Assembly: GCF_009601165.1 (NCBI RefSeq)
Contig: NZ_WIRE01000001.1
Coordinates: 1,674,001-1,738,000 of the forward strand
From: Alcanivorax sediminis
GTDB lineage: Bacteria > Pseudomonadota > Gammaproteobacteria > Pseudomonadales > Alcanivoracaceae
Length of the DNA stretch: 64,000 bases
Reading direction: 5' to 3'
The translations under genes and the position numbers were made by a program. The notes under the pieces are model-generated. The model was not told where the DNA came from. It made no database searches and saw only the letters and a list, made by a program, of their open reading frames with translations. This document shows positions 29,419 through 36,698 of this stretch, in pieces (position 1 is the first letter of the stretch; every line of letters starts with the position of its first letter).

Positions 29419-30647
29419 CAGCGTTTTTCCGGTCCGGCCAGCCACTCATGCCCCTTCAGCATCAGACTGAAGTAAATGCGAGGCATGGCGTAGCGCTTCA
29501 GCCACCACATGCTGGTACGGGGCACGACAGGATTCAGTGGGAAACTGGGCTGCAGTTTGCCGCCATAACCAAACTCTGCCAGCACCACCTTGCCTTTCTC
29601 CACAGTCAGGGGGCAGGCGCCGTAACCGGCGTAGCGGGCTGTCATGGGGCGCTTGTCCAGGTAGGCGAGCAGGTTCTCTGCCACTACCGGTGCCTGTTTG
29701 CGCACGGCGGCGGCGGTCTTGGCGTTGCTGGCGCCGCAGGCATCTCCCAGGCTGAACACATTGGCGTAGTGCGGATGCTGCAGGGTGGCTTCGTCCACGG
29801 CGACCCAGCCGGCCTCGTTGGCCAGTTCGCTGTTGCGCACGAATTCCGGGGCGCGCTGGGGGGGTACCACATGGAGCATATCGAAGGCTTCGTGGCGCTC
29901 GTGGGTTTCGCCGTCTGCGTTGGTGTCACGGAAGGTGGCGGTCTTCGCCGGGCCGTTCACCGCTATCAGTTCGCTGGTGAAGTTGAGGTGGGCGTTGTAG
30001 CGCTTCACATATTCCATCAGCGGCGGCACAAAGTCGGCCACACCGAACAGCACGCCACCGGTGTTGTGGAAGTGCACGTCGATGTTGTCCAGACAGCCCT
30101 GTTCCTCCCAGTGATGGCAGGATAGGTACATGGCTTTTTGCGGCGCACCGGCGCACTTGATTGGCATGGCCGGCTGGGTGAACAGGGCGCGTCCCTGCTT
30201 GAGATTCTGCACGCACTCCCAGGTATAGGGCGCCAGATCATAGCGGTAGTTGCTGGTGACCCCGTTCTTGCCCAAGGTCTCTTCCAGGGCGGCAATGGCG
30301 CCCCAGTGTAGTTCCAGTCCCGGAGCAATGATCAGGGTGTGATAGCCCAGGTGCCGACCATTTTCCAGCTCAACCTGGTTCTGTTGAGGCAGCAGGCGAG
30401 TTGCCCGGCTGCGGATCCACTTGGCGTTGGCTGGAATCAGTGAGGCGGTGGAGCGGCAGGTGTCGGCTTGATTGAAACAGCCGCCACCCACCAGGGTCCA
30501 GGCAGGCTGATAGTAATGGCGATCGCTGGGCTCAACGATCGCGATGGAGAGGGACGGTTTGCGCTTGAGCAGGCTGGCGGCCGCCGCAATACCGGCAGCG
30601 CCGCCGCCCACGATCACCACATCCCAGATTGAATCATCAAGTGGCAT
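29418..30647 (-). CDS. sqr: Sulfide:quinone oxidoreductase (SQOR-like, type II)
   Basis: A 409-residue flavoprotein. The N-terminal FAD site is VVIVGGGAAGIAAAASLLKR, followed by YYQPAWTLVGGG. The redox cysteines sit where the mitochondrial SQOR has them: PIKCAGAPQKAMYLS and GACPLTVEKGKV. The second FAD-binding motif is FSLGDACGASNAKTAAAVRKQ. It oxidises sulfide at the membrane, passes electrons to quinone, and yields persulfide (glutathione or protein bound). The C-terminal hydrophobic/amphipathic stretch (MWWLKRYAMPRIYFSLMLKG) would attach it to the membrane. It lies 10 bases after the dioxygenase gene that consumes its product. Confidence 0.92.
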   Translation of the reverse strand: MPLDDSIWDVVIVGGGAAGIAAAASLLKRKPSLSIAIVEPSDRHYYQPAWTLVGGGCFNQADTCRSTASLIPANAKWIRSRATRLLPQQNQVELENGRHLGYHTLIIAPGLELHWGAIAALEETLGKNGVTSNYRYDLAPYTWECVQNLKQGRALFTQPAMPIKCAGAPQKAMYLSCHHWEEQGCLDNIDVHFHNTGGVLFGVADFVPPLMEYVKRYNAHLNFTSELIAVNGPAKTATFRDTNADGETHERHEAFDMLHVVPPQRAPEFVRNSELANEAGWVAVDEATLQHPHYANVFSLGDACGASNAKTAAAVRKQAPVVAENLLAYLDKRPMTARYAGYGACPLTVEKGKVVLAEFGYGGKLQPSFPLNPVVPRTSMWWLKRYAMPRIYFSLMLKGHEWLAGPEKR

Positions 30648-30657
30648 GGCGAGCTCC

Positions 30658-31524
30658 TTAAAGCGCGTTGAGTGGAATCTTCAGGTAACTGACGCCATTG
30701 TCTTCCTCGGGGGGAAGGTGGCCTGCGCGCATGTTGACCTGCACTGACGGGAGAATCAGGCGCGGCATGTCCAGAGTGGCGTCGCGGGATTCGCGCATGG
30801 CCACGAATTCCTCTTCGCTGATGCCCTCATGTACATGGATATTGTGCTTGCGCTGATCCGCCACGGTGGTTTCCCACACATATTCCTTGCGGCTGTCCGG
30901 GAGATAGTCGTGGCACAGGAACATGCGGGTTTCATCCGGCAGTGCCAGCAGTGTCTGGATCGACTGGTAGAGGGTACGCGCATCCCCACCGGGGAAGTCA
31001 CAGCGTGCGGTGCCGTAGTCCGGCATGAACAGGGTATCCCCGACAAACACGGCATCGCCGATGACATGGCTCATGCACGCCGGGGTGTGACCGGGAGTAT
31101 GCATGGCCCGGGCTTCCAGGTTGCCCACCTTGTAGGTTTCCCCATCCTTGAACAGGTGATCAAACTGTCGGCCGTCGCGGGCAAATTCGGTTTCCGCGTT
31201 GAATACCTTGCCAAAGGTTTCCTGCACGGTGGTGATGTGCTCGCCAATCGCGAGCTTGCCGCCCAGCTGCTCCTGGATCCAGGGCGCAGCAGAGAGATGA
31301 TCGGCATGGACATGGGTTTCCAGTAGCCAGTCGACGGTGAGCTTTTCCTGCTTCACATAGTCAACAATCTGCTGGGCACTGCCGTGACGGGTGCGGCCGG
31401 AATTGGGCGCGTAATCCAGTACGGAATCGACGATGGCGCAGTGCCGTGTTTCCGGATCGGTCACCACATAGCTGACGGTATTGGTGTCATGATCAAAGAA
31501 TGCTTTGACGTCGGGGCGTGACAT
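30658..31524 (-). CDS. Persulfide dioxygenase (ETHE1/Blh-like metallo-beta-lactamase fold)
   Basis: A 288-residue protein with the metallo-beta-lactamase metal site THVHADH, a later GHTPACMSHV, and the metal-bridging Asp in VFVGDTLFMPDYGTARCDFPGG. This matches ETHE1-type nonheme iron persulfide dioxygenases, where the metal uses two His and one Asp. It oxidises glutathione persulfide to sulfite. It is the first gene of the operon, with a near-consensus promoter 34 bases before the ATG. Single-domain architecture contrasts with bifunctional Blh, whose second domain is supplied by the last gene. Confidence 0.93.
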   Translation of the reverse strand: MSRPDVKAFFDHDTNTVSYVVTDPETRHCAIVDSVLDYAPNSGRTRHGSAQQIVDYVKQEKLTVDWLLETHVHADHLSAAPWIQEQLGGKLAIGEHITTVQETFGKVFNAETEFARDGRQFDHLFKDGETYKVGNLEARAMHTPGHTPACMSHVIGDAVFVGDTLFMPDYGTARCDFPGGDARTLYQSIQTLLALPDETRMFLCHDYLPDSRKEYVWETTVADQRKHNIHVHEGISEEEFVAMRESRDATLDMPRLILPSVQVNMRAGHLPPEEDNGVSYLKIPLNAL

Positions 31525-31557
31525 GGTGCTCTCCCAAATGGATTCGACAATGTCACT

Positions 31558-31620
31558 GTTATAGGGGCTTTGAGGCCCAAAGTCAAATTAGCTATAAGTA
31601 TATACCAATAAGGAATATGC
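31558..31620 (-). promoter_or_regulatory. Sigma70 promoter of the sulfide operon with AT-rich putative operator
   Basis: On the minus strand TTGACT (31581-31586) and TATAAC (31558-31563) are exactly 17 bases apart, giving a start near 31551 and a leader of about 27 bases. The spacer contains the imperfect palindrome GGGCCTCAAAGCCC. Just upstream an AT-rich stretch (31590-31618, with CTATAAGTATATACC) could be an UP element or an operator for a persulfide-sensing ArsR repressor (BigR/SqrR type). No such regulator gene is in the window. Confidence 0.7.
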
Positions 31621-31637
31621 AGCTGTTGCCTGATTCG

Positions 31638-33110
31638 CTATTCCCTGATTCTGAAACGGGAACCTGCCACCAGCAGGATCACTGCCAGTAACAACCAGGG
31701 CCACACGCCGGTGGCCATGAACGGGGTGGTGCCCTGCCGGGGCTGGTACTGGCTGAGCAGCACATCACGCTCGAACTGGGGCAGCGCGTCCACCACCTTG
31801 CCCTGCTCATCGATCACTGCTGTGACGCCATTGTTGGTGCCGCGCAGCAGCCATCGACCGGTCTCCAGGGCGCGCATGCGTGCCATCTGGAAGTGCTGTA
31901 GCGGGCCGGCGGACGTACCAAACCAGGCATCATTGCTGATGGTGATCAGGGCGTCTGCGCCATGACTGCGTGTGGCAACCTGCTCCGGGTAGAGAATCTC
32001 ATAGCAGATAAAGGGAGCGATGGTGTGACCCAGAGTGTGCAGGTTGGCCTGTGACGGATCACCCGGGGTAAAACCAGACATGGGTAAGTCGAAAAAAGGG
32101 ATCAGCCCGCGAATCAATGATTGCATCGGTACATATTCACCGAAGGGCACCAGCTTTTGCTTGTGATAGACCCGCTCATGGCCGTCTTCGGAGATCAGCG
32201 GAATGGCGGCGATACTGTTGTGATAGGAGACACCACGGTTGTCCACAGTACGCCAGGGCACCCCGGTAATGAATGCCCCGCCGCGCGCTTCGAGGGCTCT
32301 GCCCTCCGCTTCCACGAAATCCGGTGTGCTCTGGTAGAAATCGGTCAGTGCTGATTCGGGCCAGATGACAAGATGACCATCAGGGATGGTGGCGGTGAGC
32401 TCATGGTAGATTTCACGGGTGCGCTCACGCATGGATATCTGCCACTTGAGATCCTGGGGAATATTGCCCTGAACCAGGGCTACAGGCTGCATCGCGCCAT
32501 TGGGTTGGGTAAAAGTCAGGTTATGCGCGATGGCGGTCCCTGCCAGCAGTAGTGCTGACATACCCAGTGAAAACCAGCGTTGGGGGCCGCTCTGGCGTAA
32601 CTGGATCGCGGTACTGGCCAACAGCACGGCGGCAAGAGTGAGTAGCCAGACACCGCCAATGGGGGCGAGCGGAGCAAGCGGGGTGTCGATCAGACCATAG
32701 CCAGCATATAGCCACGGAAACCCGGTGAGGAACCAGCCTCGTACCCAGTCCAGTAGCAGCCAGCTTCCGGCAAAGACCAGCGCCGATCTGCCCAGACGCC
32801 AAGTGAGGGTGAAGCTCAGCCCATAGAAGAGAGCCAGAAAGGCGGCAAAGATCGCGGTGAAGGGAATGGCCATCCACAACGGCATGAAGCCGTAATCATG
32901 CATGGAAACATGTACCCAGCTGATGCCGAAACCAAACATGCCCAAGCCATAGAGCCAGCCACGCAGCAGGGCTTCCCGGGCGCTGCCCGCCTGCTGTTGG
33001 CAAAAGAAGCCTGCCGCAATACTGACAAACAACATGGGCCACAGATCGTAGGGGGCAAAGGCTAGCGGAAAGAGCAGGCCGGCCATCAGGGCCAGCAAAC
33101 GGTAACGCAT
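31638..33110 (-). CDS. lnt: Apolipoprotein N-acyltransferase
   Basis: A 490-residue enzyme adding the third acyl chain to lipoproteins. Six to seven N-terminal spans are followed by a periplasmic nitrilase domain with the catalytic Glu (VIWPESALTDF), Lys (VYHKQKLVPFGEYVPM) and Cys (APFICYEILYPE). A final C-terminal span ends in a basic tail (VAGSRFRIRE). The ATG at 33110 follows AGGAT. In E. coli lnt directly follows corC; here about 5 kb of other genes intervene, so lnt must have its own promoter. Confidence 0.96.
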   Translation of the reverse strand: MRYRLLALMAGLLFPLAFAPYDLWPMLFVSIAAGFFCQQQAGSAREALLRGWLYGLGMFGFGISWVHVSMHDYGFMPLWMAIPFTAIFAAFLALFYGLSFTLTWRLGRSALVFAGSWLLLDWVRGWFLTGFPWLYAGYGLIDTPLAPLAPIGGVWLLTLAAVLLASTAIQLRQSGPQRWFSLGMSALLLAGTAIAHNLTFTQPNGAMQPVALVQGNIPQDLKWQISMRERTREIYHELTATIPDGHLVIWPESALTDFYQSTPDFVEAEGRALEARGGAFITGVPWRTVDNRGVSYHNSIAAIPLISEDGHERVYHKQKLVPFGEYVPMQSLIRGLIPFFDLPMSGFTPGDPSQANLHTLGHTIAPFICYEILYPEQVATRSHGADALITISNDAWFGTSAGPLQHFQMARMRALETGRWLLRGTNNGVTAVIDEQGKVVDALPQFERDVLLSQYQPRQGTTPFMATGVWPWLLLAVILLVAGSRFRIRE

Positions 33111-33413
33111 GGTTATCCTCGTTTCATACCGGCAGGCAAGCCGCCCGGCGGTGAATTATGGAGTCTGTGCAATGGGTTGAATAAAGTAGCAGTAAATAAT
33201 GATCAACGGTCGAGGGGAGAAGTTGAGAATCTAACGCTCAAAGTTGCAACAAAAGCGATCTGGCTACCGGGCAATAACAGCAAGTCCCGCGCACAGACTG
33301 GCGGCCTTGCCCATGGCGCTGGCGGATGAGCAGACGCTTTTAGTTCCTTTCAACGTTACGCTCTCAACTCAAGCATCCCCCGGAACCGGAACGACTGCTT
33401 AGGGGGCATCATA
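33111..33413. other. Divergent promoter region lnt / zinc-finger membrane protein
   Basis: Just over 300 bases without a gene. The minus-strand word CATAAT near 33157 is a possible lnt -10 box, but no good -35 is at the right spacing. No repeat family seen elsewhere in the window occurs here. Confidence 0.3.
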
Positions 33414-34796
33414 GTGAATCGCTTTTGCAAGTACCATCCGGGCACCGATGCTCTCTGGTTCTGTAAGCATGATGGGCTGTACCTGTGTCAGCAATGTGTG
33501 GATGGTCGCGATGATAATTACAGCGAGGCGCGCTGCCTGCTGTGTAACCAGTCCGTCGAACCCTTCGGGCAGGGCAGTACGGCCCCGCTCTGGCATCGAC
33601 TGGATCGTTTCCTGCAATACCCAATCCAGCTTTCGTTGCTTCCAGCCCTGTTGATCTGGGCGGTGGTAGCGGCTGTCATCCCTCCGATTCCTGCCCTACT
33701 GGCATTGGCCGTGCTGGGGGGAATTCCCGCCTTTGGCTTTGCGCAGGCGATCATGGCGGACAAGGCGCAGAGCCGACGTCACTATCATCGTCAGCGTACT
33801 CCGCGTTGGCAAGATCTCTCTTCAGGCCTTGGTTGGGCTGGCGCACTGCTCCAGGCCGCCCCAGCGATTGTGTTGCTTCTGGCGTCGATGGCTTTGATGA
33901 CCTGGGTATCGACGGTGGCTGGGCTAGTGTTGGGTGGGGTTGCCATGCTGCTGATGCCTGCGCTGTGGTTATCGATTCAGGTGCATGGGGCGACGCCCGG
34001 TGCCTGGGCTGCAGCGCCCACCTATATATTCTCCGCACCTCGGGATTATCTGGTTGCCGCCTTGGTGGCTGTGCTGGGCTGGTTGTCATCTGCGGCAGTG
34101 GTCATGGTGGTGATGGATGTCCTGCCGGCAGCGTTGACCCAGGCGGTGGGAGGGGCATTGGCCGCTTACTGGTGGTTGTCTCTCGCTGCCGTGTGCGCTG
34201 CCATGCTGGAAAGCCACGGGCGCCTCTGGGGGCTGAATCCAGGGGCCCCCCGGGTGACCCAGCCACTTGCAGAGCGTCGAGAGCATGTGCTGTTGTGTGC
34301 CGGCCGCTTCGATAAGGTGCTCTTGTCTTCAGCCAAGGTGGTGAAAACCAAGAAGGCCAGTCTGGCGGATTGGAAAAAAAATGATCATCTGCTGGCGATT
34401 CTTGGCAAGGATAGTGAGCGCCAGCAGCAGGTAGAGCCCTACCTGGATGTGCTGGTGGCTGCCAATGACTGGCCCGTGGCTTTGCAAGTCATTACTGATC
34501 AGCGCGCACGGGAGAGTAATTGGTTGCCCGCCGGGCCTGCCATCAGACTGAGCATCGCCAAGGGGGTTTATGACCTCGCACCGAAGATGGTGGTGAACTT
34601 GCTAAAAGACTTGCACCAAAGTTACCCGGATTTTGATGACTTGGGGGAGGCCTATTTGTTGTTGGCCAAAACACTGGGGGAAAAATTCGGGTTATCTGGA
34701 AAAGCAGAGCAGTATCTGCGCTTTGTGGAACACAAATGCCAGAGTGCGAGGTTGCGCATGCAGATTAATGAATTGCGGCAGGCATGGGCGGATTAG
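33414..34796 (+). CDS. Membrane protein with N-terminal B-box-like zinc finger, unrecognised
   Basis: A 460-residue protein with GTG start at 33414 behind AGGGGG. Residues 1-50 are Cys/His-rich: C5, H8, C17, H19, then CQQC and CLLC pairs, a treble-clef or B-box-type zinc site. Five or six hydrophobic segments follow between about 65 and 285. Then comes a soluble helical tail (about 300-455) with TPR-like helices. I do not know a named family. The zinc-finger plus membrane plus helical-repeat layout suggests a scaffold or membrane-complex organiser. It lies at the edge of an insertion between lnt and corC that also holds a second membrane protein with a helical tail (36699-38105). Confidence 0.75.
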   Translation: MNRFCKYHPGTDALWFCKHDGLYLCQQCVDGRDDNYSEARCLLCNQSVEPFGQGSTAPLWHRLDRFLQYPIQLSLLPALLIWAVVAAVIPPIPALLALAVLGGIPAFGFAQAIMADKAQSRRHYHRQRTPRWQDLSSGLGWAGALLQAAPAIVLLLASMALMTWVSTVAGLVLGGVAMLLMPALWLSIQVHGATPGAWAAAPTYIFSAPRDYLVAALVAVLGWLSSAAVVMVVMDVLPAALTQAVGGALAAYWWLSLAAVCAAMLESHGRLWGLNPGAPRVTQPLAERREHVLLCAGRFDKVLLSSAKVVKTKKASLADWKKNDHLLAILGKDSERQQQVEPYLDVLVAANDWPVALQVITDQRARESNWLPAGPAIRLSIAKGVYDLAPKMVVNLLKDLHQSYPDFDDLGEAYLLLAKTLGEKFGLSGKAEQYLRFVEHKCQSARLRMQINELRQAWAD

Positions 34797-35279
34797 CCCG
34801 TAGCTATGCTCGATTGGATAAGAAAACCTAAAAAGTTCCCCGTTTTTTTGAAAAACGGAAACGCCTTCCAACCCGTTGAGTTCGGCGCCATCAAATTAGC
34901 TGGGCTCCCAGTAGGAACGCAGCGCAGTGGAGCAACGCAAGTAGTTCGGCCCGAAGGGGGCTAGGCGAATCCCCATGGTTGCATAGCGATCAGCAATTTC
35001 AGCCTTGGCAGGATTTGAAATACTCCCTTCGGTGCCTCGCTTCGCAAGGTTCGTTCTCCAAAAGGGAGTTCCCTCAGTGGGGATCTGGCACCGAGCTCTC
35101 CCCCTGCAGCCTTTCCTTGATTAGTGCATTCTGGAAATGCACTCCGCAGCACTGTGATCGAATGAAATGCTCAGTCTCTTGCTGAATCATTCACGCCTGA
35201 TAATTCACCCTTTTGGCCTAGGGTAGGGGTTTATGTTTTGTGCAAATATTTGTGCCAACTTCTTTTTGCTGGGGGGCTT
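34797..35279. repeat. Mosaic intergenic repeat, degenerate copy 3, and hairpin region
   Basis: The left module (34802-34870) resembles 21540-21610, sharing GAAACGCCTTCCAA. The stretch 34911-34965 is a diverged family B module. The rest has two hairpins: ACTCCCTT/AAGGGAGT arms at 35022-35029 and 35062-35069, and GTGCATT CTGGA AATGCAC at 35124-35142. Frames across 34961-35185 exist on both strands, but neither has gene-like features. The promoter of the tail-collar gene should be at the right end. Confidence 0.6.
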
Positions 35280-35918
35280 ATGAACAAGTTGATTTCTGCA
35301 ATGGTGCTGTCGGTTGTCCTTTTGGTACCGGCAAGGCCAGTTTTTGCAGCCGATACGCCTTTTATTGGTGAAATCATGTGGGTGGGATACACATTCTGTC
35401 CGCGTGGCTGGACGGAAGCTAGTGGACAGCTGCTGCCGATCAGCTCACATACGGCACTGTTCTCGCTCTACGGTACGACGTTTGGAGGCGATGGGCGCAC
35501 AACCTTTGGGTTGCCGGATCTGCGGGGTCGAATGCCTATGCATGTCGGCCACGGACCTGGCTTAACTGATCGCCGGTTGGGAGTAAAAGGAGGCCGAGAA
35601 GAGGTGGTATTGCAGGTCAGTGACGTGCCTTCTCATCAGCATGGCCTGACGCAAGCATCCGCTACCCTGCATGCCAGCAAGCTGGCGGGGGAAACACCTT
35701 CTGCTGAGACCGCAATGCTGGCGGATGGCCAGCGGGCTGCGGTGTATGCACCTGCACCTGGCAGTGCTGCAGATGTGGTGGAAATGGCGCCCGAAAGTGT
35801 GTCGGTAAATGGTAATACCGATTTAATGGGGGGCGGGCGGGGCCATGACAACATGTCACCCTATCAGGTGCTGCGCGCCTGTGTCGCGCTTCAGGGGATT
35901 TACCCTTCCCGTAACTGA
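35280..35918 (+). CDS. Secreted tail-collar-fold (microcystin-dependent protein-like) protein
   Basis: A 212-residue protein from ATG 35280, four bases after a run of G (CTGGGGGGCTT). Signal peptide MNKLISAMVLSVVLLVPARPVFA is followed by the tail-collar signature: GEIMWVGYTFCPRGWTEASG, then LFSLYGTTFGGDGRTTFGLPDLRGRMPMH. The hallmark end is MSPYQVLRACVALQGIYPSRN. Such domains occur in phage tail fibres and in secreted bacterial proteins of the MdpB group; no phage genes lie nearby. It is followed after 11 bases by a gene for another exported protein, so the two are likely cotranscribed. Confidence 0.88.
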   Translation: MNKLISAMVLSVVLLVPARPVFAADTPFIGEIMWVGYTFCPRGWTEASGQLLPISSHTALFSLYGTTFGGDGRTTFGLPDLRGRMPMHVGHGPGLTDRRLGVKGGREEVVLQVSDVPSHQHGLTQASATLHASKLAGETPSAETAMLADGQRAAVYAPAPGSAADVVEMAPESVSVNGNTDLMGGGRGHDNMSPYQVLRACVALQGIYPSRN

Positions 35919-35929
35919 GGACTGCTGCC

Positions 35930-36598
35930 ATGCGATTAGTTCCCTGCGTAGCTACTGCCGGCCTTGTCCTTCTTGCGGGAACGGCCTGGGCGGTGGTGGA
36001 AGAGTTTGATGGTGGGCTTTGGGCGCATCATGAGTCTCTGTCCAGCCAGGTGCTTACCGATGATTTGATCATTACTGCCGAGAGCGGCGGCAGCATGAAA
36101 GGGGTGCGTGATCCGTATGCCCTCTATCCCGGCTTTGATCCAACACGCCCGGCAACAGCGGTAATTATTGAGCCCCGTAATCATGCCTATCTGACCCTGC
36201 AGGCTATTGGCGGAACTGATCTGTTTCAGATGGCTGAGCCGCTGCTGACAGTGAGGGGGTTTCGTGATGGGCAGGAAGTGGTCGCTCAATCCATGGGGCC
36301 GTTGTGGAGTGATGATACGAAGTCGGGGGTTGTGGCCATATTGAGCGGGTTCGAGAAGGTTGAGCGGGTGGAGATTCGCTCGGATGACAGTGCGCCAGTG
36401 AGCGATGTGCACTTTTTTCTTGAGAGCGTCGCCTATGAAGTGATGGACGAGCTTCCTGTGACGCCACCCTCACCGCGGCCGGTAACCGATCAGGACTCTG
36501 CAGGTAGCGTGCCGACTCCGTTTGGCAATGGTGGGGCAGTATTCGGTTTCTGGTTCTTTTCAGTATTGCTGATACTGCGGCGTTACAAGCGGATCTAA
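35930..36598 (+). CDS. Exported protein with GlyGly-CTERM-like C-terminal sorting tail
   Basis: A 222-residue protein. Signal peptide MRLVPCVATAGLVLLAGTAWA leads to a beta-rich ectodomain with no motif I recognise. A Pro/Thr linker then leads to the tail GNGGAVFGFWFFSVLLILRRYKRI: a Gly pair, a hydrophobic helix and a basic end. This is the GlyGly-CTERM plan, which is processed by rhombosortases (rhomboid proteases) in gammaproteobacteria. It follows the tail-collar gene by 11 bases. The convergent neighbour encodes a rhomboid-like protein. The sorting-tail assignment rests on pattern only. Confidence 0.7.
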   Translation: MRLVPCVATAGLVLLAGTAWAVVEEFDGGLWAHHESLSSQVLTDDLIITAESGGSMKGVRDPYALYPGFDPTRPATAVIIEPRNHAYLTLQAIGGTDLFQMAEPLLTVRGFRDGQEVVAQSMGPLWSDDTKSGVVAILSGFEKVERVEIRSDDSAPVSDVHFFLESVAYEVMDELPVTPPSPRPVTDQDSAGSVPTPFGNGGAVFGFWFFSVLLILRRYKRI

Positions 36599-36622
36599 TC
36601 GTTTCGCAGAGTAGGCCGAGGT

Positions 36623-36640
36623 TATCGATGCTTATCGATA
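36623..36640. terminator. Small hairpin between convergent genes
   Basis: TATCGAT GCTT ATCGATA forms a perfect 7-bp AT-rich stem 25 bases past the upstream stop. No T run follows on either strand, so termination would be weak. It may be a protein-binding palindrome instead. Confidence 0.3.
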
Positions 36641-36698
36641 GCTTCGGGTCCAGCCCACATCAGGTCAGCGAAGGTTGGTTTGGGGGTTGGTGCTGAAC

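Noticed and set aside
34961..35185. Short frames on both strands in the gap before the tail-collar gene
   Set aside because: No start signals or known motifs, and the frames fall over decayed repeats and hairpins.
35280..35918. Tail-collar domain as evidence of a prophage
   Set aside because: The protein has a signal peptide and no phage structural, integrase or lysis genes are near, so a secreted host protein fits better.
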